The notes beneath the pieces are model-generated. The model saw only the letters and a program-made list of their open reading frames with translations. It had not been told where the DNA came from and searched no databases. 43,815 bases of DNA from Stenotrophomonas sp. MYb238 (GTDB lineage Bacteria; Pseudomonadota; Gammaproteobacteria; Xanthomonadales; Xanthomonadaceae): contig NZ_WIDL01000027.1 in NCBI RefSeq assembly GCF_009496535.1, forward strand, positions 1 through 43,815, read 5' to 3'. The translations under genes and the position numbers were made by a program. Positions 27,088 to 37,466 of the stretch are shown here, in pieces. Each line of letters opens with the position of its first letter. The stretch's first letter is position 1.

Positions 27088-28016
27088 GACTCGCTGTTCT
27101 CCACATTCTGGATGACCTGCGCGAAACGTTGGCGCTCGTTCGCTTGGCCATATGAGGTCGCCGTTTCCCTTCCCTTCCGTCGCAGCCGCGTGGCAATTTC
27201 GGGCAACAGCGCGCGTTCAACGGCATGCGCGAGCGCCGCAGGTTCGGCGGTCGACAGGATGCAGTTGATGCCATCGCGCGCGTATTCACGCGACCCGATG
27301 CAGTCCGTCATCACAACCGGCACGCCAAGTGCCATCGCTTCCAGTGCCGGCAGATAGAAGCCCTCTGCTGCATGTGGCAAGGTCACCACCACTGTAGCGG
27401 CGGCCACCTTTTCCAGGTATTCCACCCGGGGTATCCACCCGTCGCACACAGCCACCCGCATCCCGCGGGCCTGTAGCTCCGTCGCAAGCGCGTGTGCGAG
27501 CTCCGGAGCCTTCAATCCCGCGATCAGCACGCGCCCGGCTCCGTCCTGGGAAGGCTGCGCAATCAGTTCCCCCGGCAGATCCAGCGCCGCAGGGATGACG
27601 ATGACGGGCCCATTGACCTCCTCAGTCGCCAGTATGGACTCTGCCACAGGGTGGCTTACGCAGATGCGATGCGCGGGAGCCCCAAGGAAAGCACGCAATG
27701 GATGGTCCGCCCAGCCATGGCGTACGGCCTGGATAAGATTGATGACCGGGCGCGGAGGGTGTCGGCGATCGGGTAGTACCGTCCAATCCATGCCGGCAAG
27801 GAACAGCAGATCGAACGCCTGCGGATTCCATTCCCGCTCGATCCGTTCGGGCAGGCCCATCCATGGGTTGCACTCGTCACGAAGCGAACCCGGTGTCAGA
27901 TGGACACGCGCATCCCACCCCAATGCCAGCGCATGCCGGAAATAGTCCCAGACCTTGCCGTGCCCCCCCGTGTAACCAAGGAAGTCCCGGTGGAACAGCA
28001 TCCGACCACGACTCAT
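27084..28016 (-). CDS. GT4-type glycosyltransferase
   Basis: Cytoplasmic glycosyltransferase of 310 aa with a GT-B fold. The N-terminal acceptor domain opens with MLFHRDFLGYTGGHGKVWDYF, including the glycine-rich GGHGK loop. The C-terminal donor domain has VLIAGLKAPELA and the EX7E-like EGFYLPALEAMALGVPVVMTDCIGSREY, typical of family 4. It is shorter than most GT4 enzymes (350-400 aa) but appears complete. Overlaps wzt upstream and a sulfotransferase downstream by four bases each. Donor and acceptor sugars unknown. Confidence 0.87.
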   Translation of the reverse strand: MSRGRMLFHRDFLGYTGGHGKVWDYFRHALALGWDARVHLTPGSLRDECNPWMGLPERIEREWNPQAFDLLFLAGMDWTVLPDRRHPPRPVINLIQAVRHGWADHPLRAFLGAPAHRICVSHPVAESILATEEVNGPVIVIPAALDLPGELIAQPSQDGAGRVLIAGLKAPELAHALATELQARGMRVAVCDGWIPRVEYLEKVAAATVVVTLPHAAEGFYLPALEAMALGVPVVMTDCIGSREYARDGINCILSTAEPAALAHAVERALLPEIATRLRRKGRETATSYGQANERQRFAQVIQNVENSES

Positions 28017-29278
28017 GGCTCGATCCCGATCTCCATGGGAACCGGGAACAGCCCGGTGAAACGCTCGCGGCTGTCGTCCACAACCTCGAACGACAGCCAG
28101 CCTTCCTGCCGCGACAGCACCACGGTCTGTTCGATGGACGGGGAATCCACGACGCGCATGCGCAGCCGATAGATGCCCTGCTGGAACAACGCGTCGAAAC
28201 CAACGTCGACCGTGACGTCGTCCGCCCCAACTGGCAACGCCACCCGTCGTCCGGTCAGCTGAAGGCCACGGCCATCCAGCACATCGAAGATCAGACCCGG
28301 ATGGGCGATATCCGCCCGCCGCCGTACGACGAAGCGCAGCCGCAGGCGTTCACCATGCCGCACCGAGACATGCCGGACGTCATTGATGCTGGCCTCCAGC
28401 ACACGCGCGTCGTCCAGCCCATAGCCACCGTCAATCCTCACCAGTTCTTCGGACCGGCGATCCTGCTGCGAGGCCAGAACCCGCTTGTGGGTGCGATGCA
28501 GGTACTCGGTGATCACCTCGTCCGGCAATCCCTCCAGCACGATGCGCCCCTTCTCCAGCAGCATCGCGCGATGGCAGAAGGCCTTGACCGCGTTGAGGTC
28601 ATGACCGACGAAAAGCAATGTGGTCCCACGCGAAAGTATCTGATCGATCCGTGCCATGGCCTTGGCCTGGAAGGCGGCGTCGCCCACGGCCAGGGCCTCG
28701 TCGACGATCAAGATGTCGGGGTCGGTATGGACCTGGACGGCGAAGGCCAGCCGCAGCGCCATGCCCGAGCTGTAGGTCTTCACGGGTTCGTCGATGTAAT
28801 CGCCGATGTCCGCGAAAGCGATGATGTCGTCCATCCGCTCGCGCACCTGCGCGGACGTCAGGCCCAGGATGGCGGCATTCACCCGCACGTTCTCGCGCCC
28901 GGTCAACTCCGGGTTGAATCCCGACCCCAGCTCCAGCAGCGCCGCCACCCGACCATTGACCTGCACGGTACCCGCACTGGGTTCAAGTACCCCGGCAACG
29001 ATCTGCAGCAGCGTGCTCTTGCCGCTGCCGTTGTGCCCGACGATGCCCAGCGCTTCACCCCGCTGCAGACTGAAGCTGACTCCGTTCAGCGCCTGGTGAT
29101 AATGGAGATGGAGATCCGCCCGCTTCCGGAGCCAGCTCGCCAGCCACGGCACTGCCCGCTCCACAATGCGGGAGAAGCGATAGAACACGGGCACCCAGAG
29201 CCGGCTCGCAGGCGTCACCCACAGGCGGTACTTCTTGTCGATGCCGCTCAGCGTCAGCGCGGGAGAGGGGGAAGTCAT
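28013..29278 (-). CDS. wzt: O-antigen ABC exporter ATP-binding protein Wzt
   Basis: ATPase of 421 aa for export of undecaprenyl-linked O-polysaccharide. The nucleotide-binding domain has Walker A GHNGSGKST (81-89), the Q-loop region LLELGSGFNPELTGRENV, the signature YSSGMALRLAFAVQ near 169, and Walker B ILIVDEALAVGD (189-200), followed by the switch His in LFVGHD. A C-terminal beta-sandwich domain (about 290-420) is of the Wzt carbohydrate-binding type that reads the chain terminus. First gene of the minus-strand O-antigen operon. Its permease partner wzm is not next to it but 6.4 kb away at 35689-36504. Confidence 0.93.
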   Translation of the reverse strand: MTSPSPALTLSGIDKKYRLWVTPASRLWVPVFYRFSRIVERAVPWLASWLRKRADLHLHYHQALNGVSFSLQRGEALGIVGHNGSGKSTLLQIVAGVLEPSAGTVQVNGRVAALLELGSGFNPELTGRENVRVNAAILGLTSAQVRERMDDIIAFADIGDYIDEPVKTYSSGMALRLAFAVQVHTDPDILIVDEALAVGDAAFQAKAMARIDQILSRGTTLLFVGHDLNAVKAFCHRAMLLEKGRIVLEGLPDEVITEYLHRTHKRVLASQQDRRSEELVRIDGGYGLDDARVLEASINDVRHVSVRHGERLRLRFVVRRRADIAHPGLIFDVLDGRGLQLTGRRVALPVGADDVTVDVGFDALFQQGIYRLRMRVVDSPSIEQTVVLSRQEGWLSFEVVDDSRERFTGLFPVPMEIGIEP

Positions 29279-29356
29279 TCAATGGTGCCACGGCAGTTAG
29301 CGGGACAGGATAACGTCCTCGGCTCCAGCCCGCATCCGGACCAGGCAACGTGAGGA

Positions 29357-29362
29357 TATTAT
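29357..29362 (+). promoter_or_regulatory. possible -10 box TATTAT upstream of the small secreted protein
   Basis: TATTAT lies 40 bases upstream of the ATG at 29403 in the 124-base divergent gap with wzt. No recognisable -35 box. AGGAG follows ten bases before the ATG. Confidence 0.35.
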
Positions 29363-29402
29363 TCAACATCTCTCCATCAATGACCGCAGGAGTAACCACC
29401 TG

Positions 29403-30077
29403 ATGCCCATCTTCTCCACGGGCCTGATTGGCCTGATCGCAAGTACCGCCGGTGCAGCGGCTCCGGCCACCAGTCCGGTACAACAAGCCCAGCTTCAGCA
29501 TCTGGAACTGACCCGGATGCAACTCATGGATGATCGATGCCATTGGTTGGATCGCACCAGCCGCACCGCGCTGGATGCCACCGAAGCCGAACGCCTTGCA
29601 TGGCTCCGCGAAGCGGCGCCCGGGCAGAATGCCTCCTCCGCCGACGTCGCCGCCAATGCGGAGCGGGCCAAGGCGGTGAATTGCACGAACAGTGGCGACG
29701 CGGTTGCAATCCGCTATGGCGCTTGGCAGATGCGGGTCACCTGGGTGCTGCGGGCATATGCTCTGCTCGACGGCAAGGATCGGCCTGCATGGTTCACCCA
29801 GCAGAGCCCTGTGCGTCCACACCGGGGCGCGCTTGAAGAGACACTCGCTGCACTGAATGAAAAGTACGGCGGGGCCATTGCCAACAGCCTTCCGGGCATC
29901 GAGACCGAAGCCAGGCAGATGCTGGCGGCGTACTGCCCGAACAAACCACAACGTTGCGAGAACACCTCCTCTCCGGCGCATGGCAAAGACTATGCCCGTG
30001 TGTGGGTCCAGCAATCGGCCAGATTCGCGGCCGCGCTGGCTGCCGATCCGGTCAAGCTCCCGCCACTCCCGCAATAA
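29403..30077 (+). CDS. hypothetical secreted protein
   Basis: Protein of 224 aa that I do not recognise. The N-terminus (MPIFSTGLIGLIASTAGAAAPA) looks like a signal peptide with cleavage around AGA-A, although it lacks basic residues before the hydrophobic core. The mature part is mostly helical by composition and contains four cysteines (in DRCHW, VNCTN, AAYCPN and QRCEN), enough for two disulfides in the periplasm. AGGAG lies ten bases upstream of the ATG. It is the only plus-strand gene between wzt and gspG and sits alone. A periplasmic helper for surface assembly is possible from position alone; no function is assigned. Confidence 0.65.
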   Translation: MPIFSTGLIGLIASTAGAAAPATSPVQQAQLQHLELTRMQLMDDRCHWLDRTSRTALDATEAERLAWLREAAPGQNASSADVAANAERAKAVNCTNSGDAVAIRYGAWQMRVTWVLRAYALLDGKDRPAWFTQQSPVRPHRGALEETLAALNEKYGGAIANSLPGIETEARQMLAAYCPNKPQRCENTSSPAHGKDYARVWVQQSARFAAALAADPVKLPPLPQ

Positions 30078-30573
30078 CATCCTGACTACCCCATTGCCGT
30101 CGACACAGGATTGGCATGGGGTAATGGACAACCTTCGGCAACGGGCTGCCATCAGTCCGTTGCACGGGGGACGCGGATCGAAACTGTCGTTGTGTCGCTG
30201 ACGGCTGTACCGCGCACAGACCGTATTGATCACCGGCGCCAGCGCCGGGACCAACGCCTCCTCACTCTTGGCACGCTGCCATGTGGGACGGGGATCCCCT
30301 CCCGACAGGTGGAGCACACCGTGACGCGATGGCTGATCGATGGCCACCCGGGCTTCGGCATTGGAGACGCGTTTCCATAGCTGCCTGACATGACCGAAAG
30401 CGCGGCGACTGCCCCGGCCCTGCTCTGATCGCGCTCCGCCATCGCTCATGGCTTCATCTGCTCGATGCACCTCCGTAGAAGTCATCGGCCCTATCGGTAT
30501 CGTGGCGACCCGTAAAAATGCACGCCGCATTAGGGAACCCGGCTTTCCTGTCGCCTGCCGTGGAACACGGCAA
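30078..30573. other. gene-poor stretch of about 500 bases
   Basis: No convincing gene on either strand. Open frames here have no recognisable domain, no good ribosome-binding site and end at random positions. No insertion-sequence ends, inverted repeats or tRNA-like sequence were seen. It may be the remains of a lost gene or simply spacer between converging units. Confidence 0.5.
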
Positions 30574-30607
30574 ATAAAAAGGCGGATGGCATTGCTGCCA
30601 TCCGCCT
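30574..30607 (-). terminator. rho-independent terminator of the surface protein gene
   Basis: On the minus strand an 11-bp stem (AGGCGGATGGC / GCCATCCGCCT) with a 6-base loop is followed by TTTTTATTT, a textbook intrinsic terminator 50 bases past the stop codon at 30658. It is the best terminator in the window, consistent with a strongly transcribed single gene. Confidence 0.92.
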
Positions 30608-30657
30608 CAGTACCACCTTGATATCAGAGCGACTGCAAGCAGTCACTTAGAACATCA

Positions 30658-32232
30658 TTACAGCTTGGTGGTCGGGGTCAGCCAGGTGTCGTTACCCTTT
30701 TCCGGGGTCAGGTCGGTGACCACGCCGTCCTGGTGACGGTTCAGAGCCGAAGCCTGCAGGTCAGCGCACTCGGCGGTGACACGGACGTACCACTTGCCGG
30801 TGCCGTCGCCGAAGCCGCCGGTCACGCCAGCAGAGGTGGCAGCGCCTTCCAGCACTTCCGAGTTGACCTGCTTCGAGCCATGCGGAGCCAGGGTCAGCTT
30901 GACTTCGCCGCTGTGCTTGCCGGCGTCGTCCTTGGCATCGATGGTGATCGGGCAGATCTGCGCGGTGTTGTTGGTCAGACGCAGGAACGACTGAGCAGTC
31001 GGGTTGCCGGCCGGGTTGACGTTCTGGAAGATGATCGTCGTGCCGTTCAGGCGCAGCGGCAGCAGGTCGAAGTTGTACACCGGCGGATCAACACGCTGCT
31101 GTTCCAGGTTGTACTTGACTTCCAGCGAACCGGCCAGGTTCTGGGCCTGCATCTCGGCAGCGTGGTTGGCGCCGAAGCACACGAACACGGTCGACGGCGA
31201 CGGCGGAGCGTTGGTGACGTTCTGCCACAGGGCGCTGTTGGCCGGGCTGGTGAAGGTGGCAACGCCAGCGGCGACAACGCCGTTGGTGAAGGCACCGGCA
31301 GCCTTGGTGCAGCCAGCGTTCTGATCCAGCCACACGCGGTTGCCGCCGAACGCGGTCAGGTCGTTGCCGGTCACCTTGACGATGATGTCCGCGGTGGACA
31401 CGACGTTGTAGTTCGGCAGGGCAGCCGTGGCGCTGAAGTTGTTGACGTAGGAGCCCGGGGCGGCACCGGCGGTTTCAATCGCCTTGGCCACGTCCAGGGT
31501 CACGCTACCAGCGTTGAAGGTCGCCTGGTCATCCGCACCCACGATGCCGACGCTGGAGAAGAACGTCTTGCGCGGATCGGCACCGACGTCGATGGTGGTG
31601 GCGACGTTACCCTGGGTCGGATCGGCTTCGACCACCAGGCCCCACTTGGACTTGGCGTAGTCGACCTTGCCGGCCAGGATCTGGATGCCGTTGGCATCCT
31701 GCACGGTGATCTGCGAGGTGATGTTGCTGTTGGTGAACAGACCGTTGACCAGGTTCTTGATCTTGGCGCTGTTCAGCTGCAGGAAGTAGTCACCCGCCGC
31801 ACCGATGGTGCCGGCGCCCGTGGCGGTGTACTGGAAGTTCAGCTCGTTGCCGTTGTAGTTGGCGGTGCCCGGCACGTAGGCGATGGCAGCGCCGGCGCCG
31901 CCGGTCTGCGCACCTTCCAGGAACAGCTGCACCAGGGTATCAGCCGGGTAGGTGCTGTCGAAGGTGGCGCCCTGGCCCAGGGTGACCTTCACGGTCAGCA
32001 CGTCGCCACCGGCGATGTTGCTGATGCGGTTGGTGGTGTTGTCGCTGGTCTCGGCGATCAGCTGCAGGCCGTTCGGGCTGTCGATGGACTTGGTGTCGTC
32101 GACGAACAGATCCTTGGCGTAGGTGATCTGCTGGCCAGCGATGTACTGGTACTTCGCAGCCGAGGCAATGCTCGGGATTGCCAGCGCGCCCACCACAGCG
32201 GCGGTCAGCAGGCTCTTGTTGAACTTCGTCAT
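30658..32232 (-). CDS. large secreted protein, candidate S-layer-like surface protein
   Basis: Protein of 524 aa (about 54 kDa) with a clear Sec signal peptide: basic MTKFNK, hydrophobic core to residue 22, and ASA cleavage after residue 25. The mature protein starts AKYQYIAGQQITYAKDLF and is rich in Asn, Thr, Ala, Gly and Val with predicted beta structure. It has four cysteines only in the C-terminal half (NAGCTK, VFVCFG, AQICPI, TAECAD). Lys, Asn, Tyr and Phe codons appear almost always to be the C/G-ending form, as in highly expressed genes. It has its own promoter region, a GGAG site nine bases before ATG 32232, and a strong terminator. Next to T2SS gspF and the O-antigen exporter. An S-layer-like protein is my best guess, not a recognised family match. 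Confidence 0.8.
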   Translation of the reverse strand: MTKFNKSLLTAAVVGALAIPSIASAAKYQYIAGQQITYAKDLFVDDTKSIDSPNGLQLIAETSDNTTNRISNIAGGDVLTVKVTLGQGATFDSTYPADTLVQLFLEGAQTGGAGAAIAYVPGTANYNGNELNFQYTATGAGTIGAAGDYFLQLNSAKIKNLVNGLFTNSNITSQITVQDANGIQILAGKVDYAKSKWGLVVEADPTQGNVATTIDVGADPRKTFFSSVGIVGADDQATFNAGSVTLDVAKAIETAGAAPGSYVNNFSATAALPNYNVVSTADIIVKVTGNDLTAFGGNRVWLDQNAGCTKAAGAFTNGVVAAGVATFTSPANSALWQNVTNAPPSPSTVFVCFGANHAAEMQAQNLAGSLEVKYNLEQQRVDPPVYNFDLLPLRLNGTTIIFQNVNPAGNPTAQSFLRLTNNTAQICPITIDAKDDAGKHSGEVKLTLAPHGSKQVNSEVLEGAATSAGVTGGFGDGTGKWYVRVTAECADLQASALNRHQDGVVTDLTPEKGNDTWLTPTTKL

Positions 32233-32252
32233 GTGAATCAACTCCGTTGAGT

Positions 32253-32272
32253 TTTTTTAGTTAACTAAAAAA
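32253..32272. promoter_or_regulatory. 20-bp perfect palindrome in the surface gene leader
   Basis: Perfect self-complementary sequence of 20 bases centred on AGTTAACT with six T/A pairs on each side. It lies 21-40 bases upstream of the surface protein ATG, in otherwise GC-rich DNA. As RNA it would form an AU-rich stem just before the ribosome-binding site; as DNA it could be a dimeric regulator site. Confidence 0.6.
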
Positions 32273-32418
32273 GAAACTTCCTGATACAGCAGTAGCCGTT
32301 ACCGGTCACCTGACCTACCCCGGTACCGTCGGGCCAGCCCGTTGGCAAACCGGTCGCTTCCGGCGAGCGTGGAAAAGAATTCTTCCCCATGATCCCCGTA
32401 GGCAAGCTACCGGGCGAA

Positions 32419-32446
32419 CGTTAACCAAGCCTTACTTGGCCGTCAA
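32419..32446 (-). promoter_or_regulatory. candidate promoter of the surface protein gene
   Basis: On the minus strand TTGACG (32441-32446) is followed after 16 bases by TTAACG (32419-32424). The -35 hexamer is close to consensus and the -10 is fair. Transcription from here would give an untranslated leader of about 180 bases. Confidence 0.4.
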
Positions 32447-32724
32447 GCCCGCGCGAGGCTTTTTGCGATGGCTCCGCCGTTCACCACCACCGATGGTGGG
32501 ATGAGACGCCGGTTCAGGCGAGTTGCGAAACCTGACATCCGCCCAGCCGAGGGGATGAGCGAAGCAGTCAGGATTCACTTGAATGAATAGCCTTGTCAAG
32601 CATCCCTGCACCCTCCACCGGGATATGCCCCGGCCGCTGGGCCTATCGCACGCGACGCGGGTTACCGGGAGATGACAGGCCTGCGTCAGGCACTTCCAGC
32701 CCCAGCGCGGGCTGGGACCTGCGT

Positions 32725-33927
32725 TCAGACTGCGATGTCGTTGGCGCTGGTGATCGCCAGGATGATGCCGATCATGATCACGCCGATGGCTCCGCCGATC
32801 AGCAGGATGGCCACCGGCTCCAGCAGGGCCAGGAACTGCTTCATGCGGGTACGGCCGGAGTCCTCGCACAACCGCGCAAGGGACTGCAGCATCGTCGGCA
32901 GCTCGCCCGAGCGCTCGCCCACGCGGACCAGGTTGTAGCCCGTCGCTGTGAGCGTCTGCTGCTCTTCCAGCGCATCGGCCAGGGGGACGCCATTGCGCAC
33001 GTTGCGCGACACCTCCTCCAAGCGGGCACGCCGCCCGGGAGCGATGATGCTGGCCCGAGCCAGCCCCAGCGCATCCATCAAGGGGACGCGATTGGACAGC
33101 AGGGTCGCCAACACCCTGGCCCAGGTGGCGGTCTCGGATTCCACGCGCCAAGCCCCCAGCACCGGCAGCCGCTCCAGGCCCTCCAGCCAGCGCGCCCGCG
33201 TCTCCGGGTTGCGCAGCACCACCACCAGCCAAGTGACCAGGGCGGCCACGAGCAACAGCACGCCCGCGTACCATTGGCGCAGGAACATGCCCGTATTCAG
33301 CACCGCCGACGCCAGCCATGGCAGATCGTCGGCACGCTTGAGCAGCGCGGCGAACTTGGGCACGACGAAGGTGAACATCATCACCACCGCCCCCAGGCCG
33401 GCACAGATCAGCACCGCGGGATAGGTCAACGCCTGCCGGATCTCCGAACGCACCGTCTGGTCGTACTCCATCTGCTCCACCACGTCGTGCAACGCACGGC
33501 CCAGCAAGCCCGATTTCTCGCCGCTGCGCACCACCGTGGCGACATAGCGCGGCAATGGCAGGCCGGCAGCCTCCAAGGCCGTGGAGAATGCCTGCCCCTG
33601 GCGCAGGCCGGTGGCGATGCCATCGAACGCGGCCACCAGCCGCGGATGGTGGACCGAACGCACCTGCGCGGCCACGGCCTCGGCCAGGCCGACGCCAGCC
33701 CCGAGCAGGGTGGACAGCTCATGGAAGGCCAGGATCAGGTCACGCTGGCGCAGGCGTGCAACCTGCCCCCTCTGCCGTCGCCGCGCCGCCTCGGCCGGCT
33801 GCACGGCGACGACCGACAGCCCGCGCCGCTCCAACTGGCGGGCTGCTTCGCGCTCGGACTGGGCCGCAACCACTCCTTCCAGGGCGGCGCCTTCAGCATT
33901 GAACGCTTTATAACGGTATTGGGGCAT
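32725..33927 (-). CDS. gspF: type II secretion system inner-membrane platform protein GspF
   Basis: Polytopic inner-membrane protein of 400 aa, the platform that couples the GspE ATPase to pseudopilus assembly. It shows the duplicated T2SSF domain: first copy about 65-190 (FHELSTLLGAGVGLAEAV, VVRSGEKSGLLGRALHDV) and second about 270-395 (ARVLATLLSNRVPLMDAL, LVRVGERSGELPTMLQSLA), with three membrane helices (about 170-190, 218-238 and near 370-390). The length is standard. It starts three bases after gspE. Together with gspE and wzm it is on the minus strand, opposite to the rest of the secretion genes. Confidence 0.95.
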   Translation of the reverse strand: MPQYRYKAFNAEGAALEGVVAAQSEREAARQLERRGLSVVAVQPAEAARRRQRGQVARLRQRDLILAFHELSTLLGAGVGLAEAVAAQVRSVHHPRLVAAFDGIATGLRQGQAFSTALEAAGLPLPRYVATVVRSGEKSGLLGRALHDVVEQMEYDQTVRSEIRQALTYPAVLICAGLGAVVMMFTFVVPKFAALLKRADDLPWLASAVLNTGMFLRQWYAGVLLLVAALVTWLVVVLRNPETRARWLEGLERLPVLGAWRVESETATWARVLATLLSNRVPLMDALGLARASIIAPGRRARLEEVSRNVRNGVPLADALEEQQTLTATGYNLVRVGERSGELPTMLQSLARLCEDSGRTRMKQFLALLEPVAILLIGGAIGVIMIGIILAITSANDIAV

Positions 33928-33930
33928 GGG

Positions 33931-35649
<1,719 letters not shown>

Positions 35650-35688
35650 GTAAGCCTGGGCACGCTTGAATCGGGAAGCGGGTAAGTA

Positions 35689-36504
35689 TCAGAGCACATC
35701 TGCGAAGCCCGGGCGCAACGCCCGGAACAGGGCACTGCCCATCACCAGCACCACCAGCGCGGCCGCGGAATAGCCTGCCGCCGATGCAAGGTCGGGCCAT
35801 TGTCCGTGGAAAACGGCTTGGCGCAGCGCCTCGACCGGCCAACTGATGGGATTGATGGCCACCGCGCCCACCAGCATGGGGGGCACCATCGAACGCGGAT
35901 AGAGCACCGCGCCGGTGAAGAGCGCGATGGTCACCAGCACCGATGCCACCTGGGTCAGGTCGCGCAGATAGACCCCGAGCGCGGCGAAGATCATGGCGAT
36001 GCCGTACAGCATCGCCAGATAGGGAACGAGGACCAGCGGCAAGGCGAGCAACTGCCAGTGCAGCCCCGTCCCCCAAACCGCGTTGACCCCACAGACCAGG
36101 AGCAGCCCCAGCAGCATGTGCGCCAGTGCCGCGCCCAGCGGAACGGCCACCAGCACCGGCAGCGGGAACACGATCTTGCGGACGAAGTTGCTGTTGCGCT
36201 GCAGGAGAGATGGCGCCTGACCTACCGTTTCGGCCAGCAGGCCGTGGACCAGCAGGCCGAGGAAAAGGTTGAGGGCGAACCCCAGGTGGTCATTCTCGGC
36301 AAGGCCCGGCCAGCGCGCGCGGAACACGGCGCCGAACACGAACCCATACACCGCCAGCATGGTTAGCGGCAGCAGGAAGGGCCAGGCCCGCCCCAGCAGG
36401 GTGCCGCGATAGCGCACCGCCAGCTCCTGCGACACCAGGGTCCGCCACAATGCGAGATACCCGGCGCCGCGGGAAAGGAACTTGTAAACCATGAACGACC
36501 ACAC
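35689..36504 (-). CDS. wzm: O-antigen ABC exporter permease Wzm
   Basis: ABC-2 type membrane permease of 271 aa with six hydrophobic segments. An amphipathic N-terminus (FLSRGAGYLALWRTLVSQELAVRYRGTLLGRAWPFLLPL) is followed by YGFVFGAVFRARWPG and NLFLGLLVHGLLAETVGQAPSLLQRNSNFVRKIVFPLPVLV, close to O-antigen Wzm/RfbA proteins. It should pair with Wzt at 28013-29278, but gspE, gspF and two secreted-protein genes lie between. The start is GTG at 36504 or ATG at 36492; neither has a strong ribosome-binding site. It diverges from gspG across 108 bases and leads into gspE after 39 bases. Confidence 0.92.
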   Translation of the reverse strand: MWSFMVYKFLSRGAGYLALWRTLVSQELAVRYRGTLLGRAWPFLLPLTMLAVYGFVFGAVFRARWPGLAENDHLGFALNLFLGLLVHGLLAETVGQAPSLLQRNSNFVRKIVFPLPVLVAVPLGAALAHMLLGLLLVCGVNAVWGTGLHWQLLALPLVLVPYLAMLYGIAMIFAALGVYLRDLTQVASVLVTIALFTGAVLYPRSMVPPMLVGAVAINPISWPVEALRQAVFHGQWPDLASAAGYSAAALVVLVMGSALFRALRPGFADVL

Positions 36505-36572
36505 GATGCCTGCTGCCAGTTGAATAGGTTAACAGCCACACCCCTGCCCCGATGCGTCTTTTGGCAAAGCTG

Positions 36573-36579
36573 CTAGACT
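36573..36579 (+). promoter_or_regulatory. probable -10 box CTAGACT upstream of gspG
   Basis: CTAGACT lies 33 bases upstream of the gspG ATG in the 108-base divergent gap with wzm. It resembles the other CTAGAAT boxes in the window. It would drive the gspG-D operon. Confidence 0.45.
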
Positions 36580-36612
36580 GCCGTCCGCTTTTACCACCCT
36601 GCATCCGCCTCG

Positions 36613-37083
36613 ATGAACATCGCACGCCCCCGCTCCGGCACCGCCCTGCGCGCGCGCCGCGCCATCCAGGGTTTCACCCTGCTGGAAATGATCGTGGTCC
36701 TGGTCATCATCGGCCTGATCATGGGTCTGGTCGGCCCCCGCCTATTCAGCCAAGCTGACAAGGCCAAGGTCCAGACCGCCGAGACCCAGGTGAAGATGCT
36801 CAAGGGCACGCTGGAAACCATGCGCCTGGACATCGGCCGGTACCCCACGCAGGAAGAGGGCCTGAAGCTGCTGGTCCAGCAGCCTGCCGACAGCAAGCTC
36901 CTGCAGCGCTGGAAAGGGCCGTACCTGGAAGATGGCCTGCCGGACGACCCGTGGGGTAATCCTTACCAGTATTCGCCACAGCCAACCGGCACCCATGCCT
37001 TCGTGCTGTATTCCTTCGGCGCCGACGGCAAGGATGGCGGCACCGGATACGACGCCGACCTGGGCCAGCTCCCCAAGCAATGA
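36613..37083 (+). CDS. gspG: type II secretion major pseudopilin GspG
   Basis: Major pseudopilin of 156 aa. The type III (prepilin) signal ends IQG before FTLLEMIVVLVIIGLIMGLVGP, with Glu at +5, the site for the prepilin peptidase. The globular domain has AETQVKMLKGTLETMRLDIGRYPTQEEGL and the calcium-loop region DPWGNPYQY, plus FGADGKDGGTGYDADL, all typical of GspG. First gene of the plus-strand secretion operon; its stop overlaps gspH as ATGA. No gspE or gspF precedes it on this strand. Confidence 0.96.
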   Translation: MNIARPRSGTALRARRAIQGFTLLEMIVVLVIIGLIMGLVGPRLFSQADKAKVQTAETQVKMLKGTLETMRLDIGRYPTQEEGLKLLVQQPADSKLLQRWKGPYLEDGLPDDPWGNPYQYSPQPTGTHAFVLYSFGADGKDGGTGYDADLGQLPKQ

Positions 37084-37466
37084 GCCAACACCTGCGGGGC
37101 TACACCCTGCTGGAGATGGTCGTGGTCATGGCCATACTCGCCATGGCCACGGCCATCGCCGCCCCCCCGAGCTATAGGATGATCCGGTCCTGGCAGGAGG
37201 CCACGCAGGTCGAAGATGTCATCCAGCAGCTGGAGCGCCTGCCCAGTGCGGTCCGCGCCAGCGGCAACCCCCTGTCCGCCGACGCCGAGAGCGGCATCGA
37301 ACTGATCGACCTGCCCCAGGATTGGGTGTTGCACATGGATACCCCCCTGCAGGTGCAGGCCAATGGCGCCTGCTCGGACGCACAGGGCACTCTGATCACC
37401 ACATACCAGACCGTCGAGTTCCGGGTACTGGCGCCGTTTTGCCGCATCCAGCGGATCGATCCGTGA
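37080..37466 (+). CDS. gspH: type II secretion minor pseudopilin GspH
   Basis: Minor pseudopilin of 128 aa with a short prepilin leader (MSQHLRG before YTLLEMVVVMAILAMATAIAAPP) and Glu at +5. It is shorter than many GspH proteins (150-180 aa) but sits exactly in the GspH position and has one C-terminal region with two cysteines (NGACSD, APFCRI) that may form a disulfide. Overlaps gspG and gspI by four bases each (ATGA and GTGA), so translation is coupled. Confidence 0.87.
   Translation: MSQHLRGYTLLEMVVVMAILAMATAIAAPPSYRMIRSWQEATQVEDVIQQLERLPSAVRASGNPLSADAESGIELIDLPQDWVLHMDTPLQVQANGACSDAQGTLITTYQTVEFRVLAPFCRIQRIDP

Larger units (their letters stand above)
32233..32724. other. non-coding upstream region of the surface protein gene
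   Basis: The 492 bases between gspF and the surface gene contain no gene I can support. They hold the GGAG ribosome-binding site (32242-32245), an AT-rich 20-bp palindrome, a candidate promoter, and a weak 6-bp hairpin (CCCAGC GCGG GCTGGG, 32701-32716) eight bases past the gspF stop that might end the wzm-gspE-gspF transcript. Confidence 0.6.

Noticed and set aside
30078-30530. Possible degenerate gene on the minus strand between the small secreted protein and the surface gene
   Set aside because: No family resemblance, no start signal, and the frame is a continuation of a shadow frame opposite 29403-30077.
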